This document shows positions 1 to 8,004 of a stretch of 47,045 nt of DNA, piece after piece; position 1 is the first letter of the stretch, and every line of letters starts with the position of its first letter. The position numbers and the translations under genes are program-made. The DNA comes from CANNBR01 sp964592275. Its GTDB lineage: Bacteria > Babelota > Babeliae > Babelales > CAIQNR01. The notes under the pieces are model-generated. The model worked only from the letters and a program-made list of their open reading frames with translations. It was not told the origin of the DNA and searched no databases. The stretch covers positions 1 through 47,045 of the forward strand of contig CAZQDJ010000006.1 in assembly GCA_964592275.1 (NCBI GenBank), given 5' to 3'.

Positions 1-8
1 CCATTCAT

Positions 9-35
9 CCCGGGCTTTAAAAGAACCCGGGTTTT
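9..35 (+). terminator. Rho-independent terminator of an upstream gene
   Basis: Two CCCGGG blocks (9-14 and 26-31) can form a 6-bp GC stem around an 11-nt loop and are followed by TTTT. This fits an intrinsic terminator for a plus-strand gene lying left of the window. The stem is short, so the call is moderate. Confidence 0.6.
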
Positions 36-77
36 CTGGTCATATAAATAAAAAGCATAACCCTTCTTGCAACGCTC

Positions 78-542
78 ATGCTAACGAGTACCTCACTTGA
101 CCTTTTCAGTAGAGGTGGTCGTGGTGGATATGGTAGCGGAGCCCATGGTTATAATCATGGTGGCTATGGTCACGGTGGCTACGGGTATGGATGGGGATTT
201 GGCGGATTTGCAACCGGATTATTGATTGGCGGATCACTCATAGGCTGGAGTAGTATTAACAGTTCAAACTACAATAACTACAACGCCTCATTACAACAAC
301 AAGTAACCGATCTTCAAAATCAACTTGCAGATGCGCGAACACAACGACAAAATGATAAAATCGATGCGCTTCAAGAAGATCTAGAAAAAACAAAAACACA
401 ATTACAACAACTTAAAGCATACAAAGAGGCAGGTTTTCCTAGTAAAGAAGCTAACTCTGAAAGAACAGATGTCTCTCGGAAAATAAACAAAATGGAAAGA
501 GAACTAGCAGATCTTAAAGTAGCAAACGTAGACGCTCAGTAA
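78..542 (+). CDS. Gly/Tyr/His-rich coiled-coil protein of unknown function
   Basis: This 154-residue protein is not one I recognise. Residues about 12-45 are very rich in Gly, Tyr and His. A glycine-zipper-like hydrophobic stretch follows (about 43-58, containing GFATGLLIGG), which could be a membrane segment. From about residue 68 to the end there is a Gln/Lys/Leu-rich helical region typical of a coiled coil. The ATG at 78 is the first in frame after a TAA at 45, but no convincing Shine-Dalgarno sequence precedes it, so the start is uncertain. There is no classical N-terminal signal peptide. A strong hairpin with a T-run lies directly downstream. The composition suggests a surface or envelope-associated structural protein, but that is a guess. 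Confidence 0.6.
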   Translation: MLTSTSLDLFSRGGRGGYGSGAHGYNHGGYGHGGYGYGWGFGGFATGLLIGGSLIGWSSINSSNYNNYNASLQQQVTDLQNQLADARTQRQNDKIDALQEDLEKTKTQLQQLKAYKEAGFPSKEANSERTDVSRKINKMERELADLKVANVDAQ

Positions 543-563
543 ATGATACAACAAACTTGAATT

Positions 564-607
564 ATGAAAATGTGGTGGATAACAACTGCCGCATTTTCAT
601 TTTTTTT
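564..607 (+). terminator. Rho-independent terminator after the Gly-rich gene
   Basis: ATGAAAATGTGG (564-575) pairs with CCGCATTTTCAT (589-600), allowing one G-T pair, and a run of seven T follows on the plus strand. The tail overlaps the stop codon of the convergent lipoprotein gene. There is no equivalent T-run on the minus strand, so it should act mainly on plus-strand transcripts. Confidence 0.75.
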
Positions 608-1178
608 ATATCTGAAGATAGACGTACAACAACGTTGGCTTTTTATTCCACCATGATCGTTTCGATGGGCGTACGGAAATAACACACGATCGTTTTTGCT
701 TTTTAAAAGAAAACAACAGCTCTGCGTGCTCAAAAGAAGTTACTTTTTGCCACCCTAGACGTTCCATTTCTTGCCCATAAAATTGCGTAAGCTCATCTAA
801 TGAAAGTGCCGTTTTATACACAATAAAATAACGCCCTTGGCCTTCATCTGATACACTGACACCTTGCACCATAAGTGGTACTGGCAAATCTCCTAAGCGA
901 GCTTCTATTTCTGCAATACGATCTTTAACCACATATTTTTTTGGAACACGATTCACTTGCACATCAGAAATACAAGAATCTTCTTCATTTTTATTTTTAA
1001 TGCACGAAGCCTGCACAATGCTCTGAGAAGATCGCTTAATTAATGGATGAGCTGCACTTGCAACCTTTGCATGTGATTGAATGTACTGATTTTTTATTCT
1101 CAAAACCTTTTTATGCGCACTACATCCTGTACAGCAAAAAAGAAAGGCGACTAAAAGAATAAGAAAACGATGTTTCAT
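606..1178 (-). CDS. Predicted lipoprotein of unknown function
   Basis: The protein starts MKHRF and has a lipoprotein signal peptide: a hydrophobic stretch ending in FCCTGC, with Cys19 the likely lipidated residue. I chose the ATG at 1178 because AAAGGA lies seven bases upstream and the signal peptide begins there; the 13 extra codons upstream would put charged residues in front of it. The C-terminal half contains LPVPLMVQG and later FYGQEMERLGW, a pattern I recall from uncharacterised proteobacterial lipoproteins in which a small alpha/beta domain carries an FYxxEMxxxGW motif. It starts 51 bp after the rplS stop on the same strand with no terminator between them, so it is probably the last gene of the rpsP-trmD-rplS unit. 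Its function is unknown. Confidence 0.75.
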   Translation of the reverse strand: MKHRFLILLVAFLFCCTGCSAHKKVLRIKNQYIQSHAKVASAAHPLIKRSSQSIVQASCIKNKNEEDSCISDVQVNRVPKKYVVKDRIAEIEARLGDLPVPLMVQGVSVSDEGQGRYFIVYKTALSLDELTQFYGQEMERLGWQKVTSFEHAELLFSFKKQKRSCVISVRPSKRSWWNKKPTLLYVYLQI

Positions 1179-1229
1179 ATTTATTCCTTTGTCGCCTTTA
1201 GGATTTTTTTGATTCAAGCTTTAGATACT

Positions 1230-1676
1230 TTATGCTTGATCAGCTGCTTTTTTATCTTCAGCTGCTTGCTTTTGAGCAGTAGCTTTGATGCTTGCCAATT
1301 CTTTTTCTTGTTTGGTCAAGATGCGTTCTTTAACGCGAGCTTTTTTACCTATTCTGTCACGCATATAGTAAAGTTTTGCACGACGTACATCACCTTTATG
1401 AACAAGCTTAATACTGTCAATAATAGGAGAATAGAACGGATAAATACGTTCGATAGGACAACTATCGGAACCTATTTTACGAACAGTAAAGGTTGATGAG
1501 ATGCCATTTTTATGCATTGCAATAACGTCCCCTTCAAAAATTTGAACGCGACTTTTAGCACCTTCTTTAATCCATTGTGAAACAGCAATCGCATCACCAA
1601 CTTCAAATTCAGGGAAATTGCGTTCGCTTGTTGCAAGATCAAGGATCGTTTCTCTGGTAAGCCCTTTTGCCTTCAT
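1230..1676 (-). CDS. rplS: 50S ribosomal protein L19
   Basis: L19 sits at the 30S-50S interface of the ribosome. The 148-residue sequence matches the family across residues about 10-120, with VGDAIAVSQWIKEG, VQIFEGDVIAMHKNG, FTVRKIG, IERIYPFYSPIIDSI and RRAKLYYMRDRIGKKARVKE all in order. The last 25 residues are an Ala/Lys-rich tail longer than in most L19 proteins, which usually end near 115-120. It lies downstream of trmD, as in many bacteria, with a gap of about 147 bp that contains no clear promoter or terminator. Confidence 0.97.
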   Translation of the reverse strand: MKAKGLTRETILDLATSERNFPEFEVGDAIAVSQWIKEGAKSRVQIFEGDVIAMHKNGISSTFTVRKIGSDSCPIERIYPFYSPIIDSIKLVHKGDVRRAKLYYMRDRIGKKARVKERILTKQEKELASIKATAQKQAAEDKKAADQA

Positions 1677-1823
1677 GATATAGCCTTTATTTTATCTGAC
1701 TTTTTGTCATAGCTCTTCGCAACAAACGCATTTCTATGCATTTTGCGACAGCTGTTTTTTATTCATAAACTTTCATAAAACCTTAAGTATACTGCAATTC
1801 CCATCCCCTGCCTAGTCCGATAG

Positions 1824-3131
1824 CTAGTCAACTTGAAGAAGATTAATTCCCATCCACCTATCAAGGATAACCGCCGCTGCAGAACGTACCGAAAGATGCT
1901 TAAAATCAGTAAACCCTTCAATTGGCAACAACAAATAATCACAACGAGCAATGAGCTCATCGCTTAACCCTTTTGCTGTTCCCAAAACAAAAAGAACTGG
2001 TCGATCATGCGCCCATACTTCTGTTTGATCATAATAAGTAATGGAACGAGAAAGATTCCCCTGATTTTTTGCTGATGTTGCTATCAATAAAGGTTTCTTG
2101 CCTTCTTTGAGTTCAATATCTGCAATGACCTGATCAAGCGAATGAGTAATAGTAACCAAGTCCACCGCCTCTGAACGATTACGATTGTAACTAATACCCG
2201 CACCATGCCAAAAATCTAAGATCGTTTCTGCTATCTTTCTTTGATCGATAAGCGGAGTTACCAGCGTATACCCCTTAACCCCATATGTTTTGCATGAACG
2301 TGCAATATCATGAATATCAAGCGAGGTAACAGAAGATGTTCCAACGGTAGATTCTTGCACAATAACCTGATCGTGCATCAGCGCAACATAATGAGATGGC
2401 ATGTAACGAAACGCCAATGCCTTACTTTTCTTTTCAGAGCAATGAGAACGTACCCATTGAAAATGTTCTTTTACCGATTTTTGAGCTGCTACTTCAGTAC
2501 GAAATGTATCCATTGCTGCATGATTACCCGAAAGTAATACTTCTGGTATCATTTGCCCATGCCACTCACGAGGAGGAGTAGTATAAGTTGGAAAATCAAC
2601 AAAACAGTTGGTAAAAGAATCTTTTTCTACTGAATCATTTTTCGCAACTACTCCAGGAACATACCGCATCACAGCTTCTAACAAAACCATAACAGGAAGA
2701 TCCCCTCCCATAAGAACATAATCACCTATAGAAACTTCTAAATCAGCATACTCTTTTTGAGCACGATCATCACAACCTTCATAACGACCTGCAACCAAAA
2801 GAATATGTTCCACTTTTAAAAAAGTATCGGCAAGTCGAGCGACAAGCCATTGATCAAGTTTTTTACCTTGAGGAGTTACAAAAATTCTATACGCCTTACC
2901 GTGTTTTTCTTCCTGAGCCTCAACCATCCGCTGGATAACTTCTGGACGAATCGCCATACCACTACCGTGCCCAACAGTCGGACCATCAAGTCGTTCCTTT
3001 GGCTGGCAAAAAGATGAAAAAGAGACAACATCGTAAGACGCTATCTCTTTTTCATAAGAACGCTTTATAAGGCTTGTGCTTAAAAATTCTCGATAAAGAT
3101 CAGGAAAAACTGTAGCGATCGAGATTTTCAT
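1824..3131 (-). CDS. trmD: TrmD tRNA (guanine-37 N1)-methyltransferase fused to a second SPOUT-like RNA methyltransferase domain
   Basis: TrmD methylates G37 of tRNAs with a G at position 36 and so prevents +1 frameshifting. Residues 1-245 are a full TrmD: GRYEGCDDR (115-123, usually ..IDER), SIGDYVLMGGDLP in the trefoil knot, the catalytic-Asp segment FVDFPTYT (Asp179) and VLLSGNHA. Residues about 248-428 form a second domain with LDIHDIARSCKTYGV, YTLVTPLIDQRK and VLGTAKGLSDELI. This matches the SAM-dependent RNA methyltransferase family I know as PF09936, often a separate gene next to trmD. At 435 residues the protein is far longer than ordinary TrmD (about 240-260). It starts 7 bp after the rpsP stop, and rimM is absent from between them. 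The target of the second domain is unknown. Confidence 0.95.
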   Translation of the reverse strand: MKISIATVFPDLYREFLSTSLIKRSYEKEIASYDVVSFSSFCQPKERLDGPTVGHGSGMAIRPEVIQRMVEAQEEKHGKAYRIFVTPQGKKLDQWLVARLADTFLKVEHILLVAGRYEGCDDRAQKEYADLEVSIGDYVLMGGDLPVMVLLEAVMRYVPGVVAKNDSVEKDSFTNCFVDFPTYTTPPREWHGQMIPEVLLSGNHAAMDTFRTEVAAQKSVKEHFQWVRSHCSEKKSKALAFRYMPSHYVALMHDQVIVQESTVGTSSVTSLDIHDIARSCKTYGVKGYTLVTPLIDQRKIAETILDFWHGAGISYNRNRSEAVDLVTITHSLDQVIADIELKEGKKPLLIATSAKNQGNLSRSITYYDQTEVWAHDRPVLFVLGTAKGLSDELIARCDYLLLPIEGFTDFKHLSVRSAAAVILDRWMGINLLQVD

Positions 3132-3138
3132 AGAAAAT

Positions 3139-3486
3139 TTATTCTTGAGCAGCAGTTTGAGCTTGTTCTACAACAGGAGCTTCAACAGCTTCTACTTTTT
3201 TCACAGTCTTTTTAACTGGAGTTGCTTTTGGAGCAACTGGAGCTTTTGCCGCTTTTGCAAATTGCTTTTGAAGCTTAACAACCGTGTCACTTGGAATCGC
3301 ACCTTTATCAAGCCATGCTTGAATGCGTTCGACATGGAACTGAACCAACTCACCGGTTAACGGATTGTATGTTCCAAGGTTTTCAAGGTATTCACCGTCA
3401 CGTTTTTTGCGACTATCTACCGCAACTATTCTGAAAAAAGGAGCTTTTTTCTTACCAATTCGAGCAAGTCGTATTTTTACTGACAT
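3139..3486 (-). CDS. rpsP: 30S ribosomal protein S16
   Basis: S16 is an early-binding 30S assembly protein. The start MSVKIRLARIGKKKAPFFRI and the following VAVDSRKKRDGEYLENLGTYNP are diagnostic. I chose the ATG at 3486 because AGAAGGA lies just upstream and the family begins here; an ATG further upstream would add 18 unrelated residues. The C-terminal third is an Ala/Lys/Val-rich extension (about 45 residues), giving 115 residues in all where 80-90 is usual. It is the first gene of the rpsP-trmD-rplS-lipoprotein unit, which a candidate promoter at 3539-3566 could drive. Confidence 0.97.
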   Translation of the reverse strand: MSVKIRLARIGKKKAPFFRIVAVDSRKKRDGEYLENLGTYNPLTGELVQFHVERIQAWLDKGAIPSDTVVKLQKQFAKAAKAPVAPKATPVKKTVKKVEAVEAPVVEQAQTAAQE

Positions 3487-3538
3487 GCACACCGTCCTTC
3501 TAAAAATCTGGTTTCTGAGCCTACTATAAAGATAGTTC

Positions 3539-3566
3539 ATTGTAGCAGAAGCCCCGTTTTATGCAA
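3539..3566 (-). promoter_or_regulatory. Candidate sigma70-type promoter of rpsP-trmD-rplS
   Basis: Read on the minus strand there is TTGCAT, a 16-bp spacer and TACAAT, which would give a start near 3532 and a leader of about 46 nt before rpsP. The -10 is close to consensus and the -35 only partial. Position and strand fit the operon. Confidence 0.4.
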
Positions 3567-3676
3567 CCATCGAACCACTCTCGCTATAATCTTCTTTCTC
3601 TCTGCCTCTTAAAGGAATTTTCGTTCAAGCTTATTCCTTTATTTCTCCAGCCACCCCTTTTTACCCCTGCTTTTCA

Positions 3677-3704
3677 TTGTGAAAAAAAGAAAACAAGATA
3701 TAGT
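3677..3704 (+). promoter_or_regulatory. Candidate sigma70-type promoter of hflX
   Basis: TTGTGA and TATAGT are separated by 16 bp in the 312-bp divergent gap between rpsP and hflX, implying a leader of about 90 nt. The same gap (3611-3640) holds a perfect 8-bp inverted repeat, AAAGGAAT...ATTCCTTT, with a 14-nt loop, of unknown role. I see nothing else in the gap. Confidence 0.35.
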
Positions 3705-3798
3705 AATAGCCACTACTGCAGCATATTCTTTGAAAACAAAACGAAGCACCTGCTTACTTTTTCGATAAGCACCTTCGCGCCTTACCAGGAGATTAGTT

Positions 3799-4905
3799 AT
3801 GGCAAAAAATACTTTTCAAGCTACAGAAAACCGACCTCGCGTCCTCCTTGTAGCAATTCATTCTCCTTATAACAAAACCAAGAACATTCAGTCTTATTAC
3901 GATGAATTTTTGCATCTTGTTTCTTCAAACGGTATTGCACCCGATGAAATCGTTTACATTAAATTACGTAGCATTGATACCGGCTATTTTTTAACAACCG
4001 GCAAGCTTGAAGAAGTACGAGTTTTGTGTGAAGAAAAAAAGATACGTGAAGTTATTTTTTCTGATCCACTCAGTCCTTTACAAGAGCGAAACCTTTCTGA
4101 ATTACTTCATTCACGTGTTTATGATCGCACTCAACTCATTTTAGAAATTTTCGAAAAGTCAGCTCACTCTGCAGAAGGTAAGCTTCAAGTAGAAATCGCC
4201 ATGTTTCATCACAAAAAATCCCGCATTGCTGGTGCCGGTGTGCATATGATGCAACAATCTGGAAAAGTGGGAAATAAAGGTCCTGGAGAAACAGCAAAAG
4301 AAAAAGAAACACGCCACATAGAAACACAAGTCAATCAACTTAAAAAAGAGCTATTGGCTATGCAAAAAGTGCGCGATACACAGCGTAAGCGCCGCCTTGA
4401 TAGCAATGTCCCACAAATTTGTTTAGTTGGATACACCAATACCGGAAAATCTACTATTCTTAATCACTTGACCAAAGCACATGTACTTGCAGAGAATCGT
4501 CTTTTTGCAACCCTTGATACCACCACGCGCGAACTTTTTATTGATGGAAAAAAGAAAGGAGTGATTTCTGACACTGTTGGATTTATACAGCAACTACCCC
4601 ACCAATTAATCGACGCATTCAAATCCACTCTTGATGAATTACGTTATGCTGACCTTTTATTGCAAGTTGTGGATGTATCAGATCCAGACTGTGAAGAGCA
4701 TATCAAAGTTGTAACACAAATATTGCATGAACTAGGAGTTGAAAAGGAAATGTTATACGTTTTCAATAAAGCCGATACCCCTACAGAAATGCACTTATCC
4801 GAAGACTTAAGAAGCCGTTATCAGCCACACGTGCTTGTTTCTGCACAAACTGAAGGTGGGCTTGAGCCCCTCATCGACTTCATACGTCATTGGGACAAAA
4901 AATAA
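3799..4905 (+). CDS. hflX: HflX ribosome-splitting GTPase
   Basis: HflX is a GTPase that binds and rescues stalled ribosomes, especially after heat stress. The N-terminal domain (about 1-170) has YFLTTGKLEEV and the family motif around AGAGVHMMQQSGKVGNKGPGE. A coiled region follows, then the G domain: G1 GYTNTGKST (211-219), G3 DTVGFIQQLP, G4 NKAD, and SAQTEGG at G5. The 368-residue length is a little short of E. coli HflX (426) because the C-terminal extension is missing. The start is supported by CAGGAGA seven bases upstream. It is transcribed divergently from rpsP. Confidence 0.95.
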   Translation: MAKNTFQATENRPRVLLVAIHSPYNKTKNIQSYYDEFLHLVSSNGIAPDEIVYIKLRSIDTGYFLTTGKLEEVRVLCEEKKIREVIFSDPLSPLQERNLSELLHSRVYDRTQLILEIFEKSAHSAEGKLQVEIAMFHHKKSRIAGAGVHMMQQSGKVGNKGPGETAKEKETRHIETQVNQLKKELLAMQKVRDTQRKRRLDSNVPQICLVGYTNTGKSTILNHLTKAHVLAENRLFATLDTTTRELFIDGKKKGVISDTVGFIQQLPHQLIDAFKSTLDELRYADLLLQVVDVSDPDCEEHIKVVTQILHELGVEKEMLYVFNKADTPTEMHLSEDLRSRYQPHVLVSAQTEGGLEPLIDFIRHWDKK

Positions 4906-5013
4906 GCTGATTTTAAAAAGATATTTCGCTCTCAATTATCTTGACGTTTTACGTTGCGATAGGTAAATCTGTACTCCAAATTTCATTAACCCGCATGTAA
5001 AAAAGGAGTCTCC

Positions 5014-6774
5014 ATGAAAAACCTATCGCTTCTACTTTTAACTCTCACTGCATTACCACTTGAAGCTGCGCCAAAAAAAGATAAGAGTACGCCAACAACT
5101 GCAGCTGCCAATAGTCTCACCTATGAACAATTTCCTAGTATTGCTTCTCAAAAACTTCACTCAACTCCTACTATCATTGCTGTCCAACCAAAAGCTTCAA
5201 CTGCTCCCATTTCGCAACAATTAAAATCAGGCTCCTTTGCTTCTCTAACACACTCATCTATAGATCAAGCAACAACAGATGATGATGAAAGAAGTAACCA
5301 GGTAGATATGTTGCCTTTTCAGCGACCATTTTTTAAAACGCCCGATTCTTATAAAGACAGATTTGTAGAAGAAAGCTATGTAAAGGAAAATTTAAATCAA
5401 GCTCGTACAACATTTGTAAAAAATCTTGAAGCCCATAAAGCACTCCTGCCCGTAAAAGATATTGCTCAACGCTTGAACGAAATACCTTATATTCGACCAA
5501 TTGACGAAACAAATGAACTCAAAACAAACTTTAACCCAACATTTGATGCTTTAAAAATAGGCGAAACCACTCTTTCTCGCCTCTCTCAAACACCTACCAA
5601 AGAACTTCGAAGCGAAATTTACAAAACAATACCAGAGCCAGAAGCAACAAAAAATCCAAAACTTGCCATTAAAATTCGCACACGCCCCCTTTCTGAAATA
5701 GTCGCTTTCATCACTAAAAAACAAATCGATCCTTATGCTATCTTCACAGAAAGTTCAAGAACTATTTCCAATTGTGGACAATCAATCATAGAGGGATCAC
5801 GCGTTTCTGATATTGAAAACACTGCAACCAATTTTGCTCAGTCTCCTGAAAGAAAAACGGCTATCTTGCAAGCTAAACGAATCGCAGAGTTTACCGTTCT
5901 TCTTGAGCAGTTAGAAAGCTATACAAAAGCACGCGATCTAGAAACAAGCTCACAAGCAAGACTCTCTGAACTAGAAACAAAAGCAAGCCAACTTGAAACA
6001 AAGTTATTAAATCCTATATCAGAAAAAGAACGTATCGCAACGGAACGCACTCTCCTGAGCATCACCCGAGAAAAAGCTGGAATTATTGGACAACTTGAAG
6101 GCGCAAAAAAAGATCGCATCCGAAAAAACAATGCTATTTGTGTAGCACGCACAGAGATTGGCAGTCTTAAAGCAACTGCCATTGCAGGCTTATTCGGAGC
6201 AAAAACTGCAAGTTATACTTCAGATGTATTTGAAACACCCCTCATGATAGATGAACTTTATTCCAAAGTTCTGCCTCATCTATCAAAAGAAGAAAAAAAG
6301 GCACAAGCAAGCGCTTTCCTCGATGCTCTTCTTCTCAAAAAAAGGCCTTCATCCCCAACACGCCTCACCTGGACAGGCCAACAAAGTGTAAAAATGACAA
6401 GTTATCCTGAATTTTCATGCATTAAAGATGGAAAAGATCTTTCTGGAAAACAAGGCACCGAACGAGAAATGCTTTCATTTACAACAGAAGAAGTAAGGCC
6501 TCTACAATTATCCTCAGCTATTCCTCTTCTTGAGATTTACAAACATCGTGCTGGTCTCACTCCCGATGAAACCACAACAGATCTAACTACCCCAACCCTT
6601 GAACAACTACGTGCACAACCTAAAAAATGGCATTTCAACCAAAAAACAAAAACCTGGTCTGCACTAGCAACTCCTTTAGAAGAGCCTTATAATGCAATTC
6701 CAGCCACAGTCGCATTGGCTGTTCTTGGTGGCGCAGCTAGCGAACATCCAGCTGACTCTGCAACAGCGCAATAA
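5014..6774 (+). CDS. Exported coiled-coil protein of unknown function
   Basis: This 586-residue protein has a signal peptide (KNLSLLLLTLTALPLEA, likely cleaved after EAA or nearby) and an AAAAGGAGTC ribosome-binding site in front of its ATG. The first 110 mature residues are Ser/Thr/Ala-rich and probably disordered. Residues about 290-390 are a heptad-like helical region with many Glu, Lys, Leu and Ala. The rest resembles no domain I know. It is a single-gene unit: a possible TTGACG-17-TAAATC promoter lies at 4941-4969, and a terminator follows at 6794. Together with the next gene it forms an exported pair between hflX and the helicase. It could act at the cell surface or on a host, but nothing in the sequence proves that. 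Confidence 0.8.
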   Translation: MKNLSLLLLTLTALPLEAAPKKDKSTPTTAAANSLTYEQFPSIASQKLHSTPTIIAVQPKASTAPISQQLKSGSFASLTHSSIDQATTDDDERSNQVDMLPFQRPFFKTPDSYKDRFVEESYVKENLNQARTTFVKNLEAHKALLPVKDIAQRLNEIPYIRPIDETNELKTNFNPTFDALKIGETTLSRLSQTPTKELRSEIYKTIPEPEATKNPKLAIKIRTRPLSEIVAFITKKQIDPYAIFTESSRTISNCGQSIIEGSRVSDIENTATNFAQSPERKTAILQAKRIAEFTVLLEQLESYTKARDLETSSQARLSELETKASQLETKLLNPISEKERIATERTLLSITREKAGIIGQLEGAKKDRIRKNNAICVARTEIGSLKATAIAGLFGAKTASYTSDVFETPLMIDELYSKVLPHLSKEEKKAQASAFLDALLLKKRPSSPTRLTWTGQQSVKMTSYPEFSCIKDGKDLSGKQGTEREMLSFTTEEVRPLQLSSAIPLLEIYKHRAGLTPDETTTDLTTPTLEQLRAQPKKWHFNQKTKTWSALATPLEEPYNAIPATVALAVLGGAASEHPADSATAQ

Positions 6775-6793
6775 TAACGAGCAATTTACAATC

Positions 6794-6827
6794 AAAAAAA
6801 GGGGACTCTTTCGGTCTCCTTTTTTTT
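6794..6827 (+). terminator. Rho-independent terminator
   Basis: An A-run, GGGGAC, a short loop and GTCTCC (one G-T pair) followed by eight T lie 20 bp after the stop of the exported coiled-coil gene. The stem is extended by A-T pairs on both sides. Confidence 0.85.
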
Positions 6828-6955
6828 ACTCTTTTATCGGCTCGATCCACAAAAGAACCTCTTGCAAAAAACGAAAACCCTATCTGTTACTTACTAAGAA
6901 ATGATAGATTTTCGTTCAGATTGTTTTTTTAACACTTAACCGCTTAGGGAAAATC

Positions 6956-7870
6956 ATGAAAATCATGAACATTTCTCCTCTATCACTCACTCTTCTATTA
7001 GTTTCTTTTATCTGTGTACAAAAAATTCACGCAGCAGAACAAAATAGAAATGACAACCACCACCAACAAGGAATGTATCCTAGTCTCGATTTTCAACCTG
7101 CTTACCGATCAACAGGTCCGCTTCCTATTCCTCACCAGGCACATCAATCAGCCCCTTACTGCGGAAGCTACCCTCCATCATATGGAGACAACAGACACCC
7201 ATCTACATCTGAAGGGCAAACACCCCCTTCAGGATATTTTTCTGACCCAACCCAATCACCTGGTTTCTCCCAATTCCCTCCATCACCAGGATATGGTTAC
7301 CAACCTCATACAGGCTATCCGCAAACCCCTGTTGCTTATCTTCTTCCTTCGGCAGGACCATTAGCGAGTGTACCCGCTGAACAGTCGACAGAAAAACAAG
7401 GGCACAGGCGCCAACGATCCAATACCTTTAACTTAGGAGATTTGTCTCTAGAAGCAGAAACTGATGAAAAAGAAATGCAAGTACCAAGACAGCTGCAAGA
7501 TTCTGTTGGAATATTTCATACGGAAAGAGAGCTTCTTATTTCCGCAGCACAAATTTTTTTAAAACGAGCAAAAGAAGAAGGAAGAGCAACCATCGACGAG
7601 TTTAATACAATGAACAGTGGTGATGCTTCCCCTAGCGATAAGAGACGCGATTCAACCCTCGGAAAATTAACAAAAATGCTCCAACCTGCCGATACACAAG
7701 CAAAAAGAGAACTCACCAAAAAATGCAAAGATCTGCAAAAAAGAAAAGAACCTTACGAAGCACGCTTTCTTGCTATTGCCGCACAATGTACCGCAATTAC
7801 CCAAGCCTTTGAAGATGCAACAAGTAAGCTCACCCCATCACAACTTGATGGGGCACAATCAAAATCATAA
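6956..7870 (+). CDS. Exported Pro/Tyr/Gln-rich protein of unknown function
   Basis: The protein has 304 residues and a signal peptide (ISPLSLTLLLVSFICVQKIHA, cleavage after IHA). Residues about 35-130 are low-complexity and very rich in Pro, Gly, Tyr, Ser and Gln, like an extended surface or adhesin-type region. Residues 145-300 are charged and probably helical. The ATG at 6956 has TTAGGGA upstream; the ATG two codons later is an equally possible start and keeps the signal peptide. It has its own terminator at 7894. I do not recognise any domain. Its place next to another exported protein and its composition suggest a secreted or cell-surface protein. Confidence 0.8.
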   Translation: MKIMNISPLSLTLLLVSFICVQKIHAAEQNRNDNHHQQGMYPSLDFQPAYRSTGPLPIPHQAHQSAPYCGSYPPSYGDNRHPSTSEGQTPPSGYFSDPTQSPGFSQFPPSPGYGYQPHTGYPQTPVAYLLPSAGPLASVPAEQSTEKQGHRRQRSNTFNLGDLSLEAETDEKEMQVPRQLQDSVGIFHTERELLISAAQIFLKRAKEEGRATIDEFNTMNSGDASPSDKRRDSTLGKLTKMLQPADTQAKRELTKKCKDLQKRKEPYEARFLAIAAQCTAITQAFEDATSKLTPSQLDGAQSKS

Positions 7871-7893
7871 AAATACCTTTCCTACTTATGGTA

Positions 7894-7923
7894 GAAAGAG
7901 CTGCAAAAGCGGCTCTTTTTTTA
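7894..7923 (+). terminator. Rho-independent terminator
   Basis: AAAGAGCTGC, loop AAAA, then GCGGCTCTTT form an 8-10 bp stem with one G-T pair and run into a T-tract, about 25 bp after the stop of the Pro-rich protein gene. Confidence 0.88.
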
Positions 7924-8004
7924 TAACCTGCTCAGACTGGCCCGATCACAAAAGTTATAGTACACTCTAAAGCCTTATCATAACGTTTTACAAAGGATTC
8001 GAGT

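Noticed and set aside
3611..3640. Inverted repeat AAAGGAAT...ATTCCTTT as a terminator
   Set aside because: The stem is AT-rich with no T-run, and it lies between divergent genes, where a terminator is not expected.
3561..3872. A 103-codon plus-strand frame in the rpsP-hflX gap
   Set aside because: It has no ribosome-binding site, overlaps the well-supported hflX start in another frame, and its composition looks like translated AT-rich spacer.
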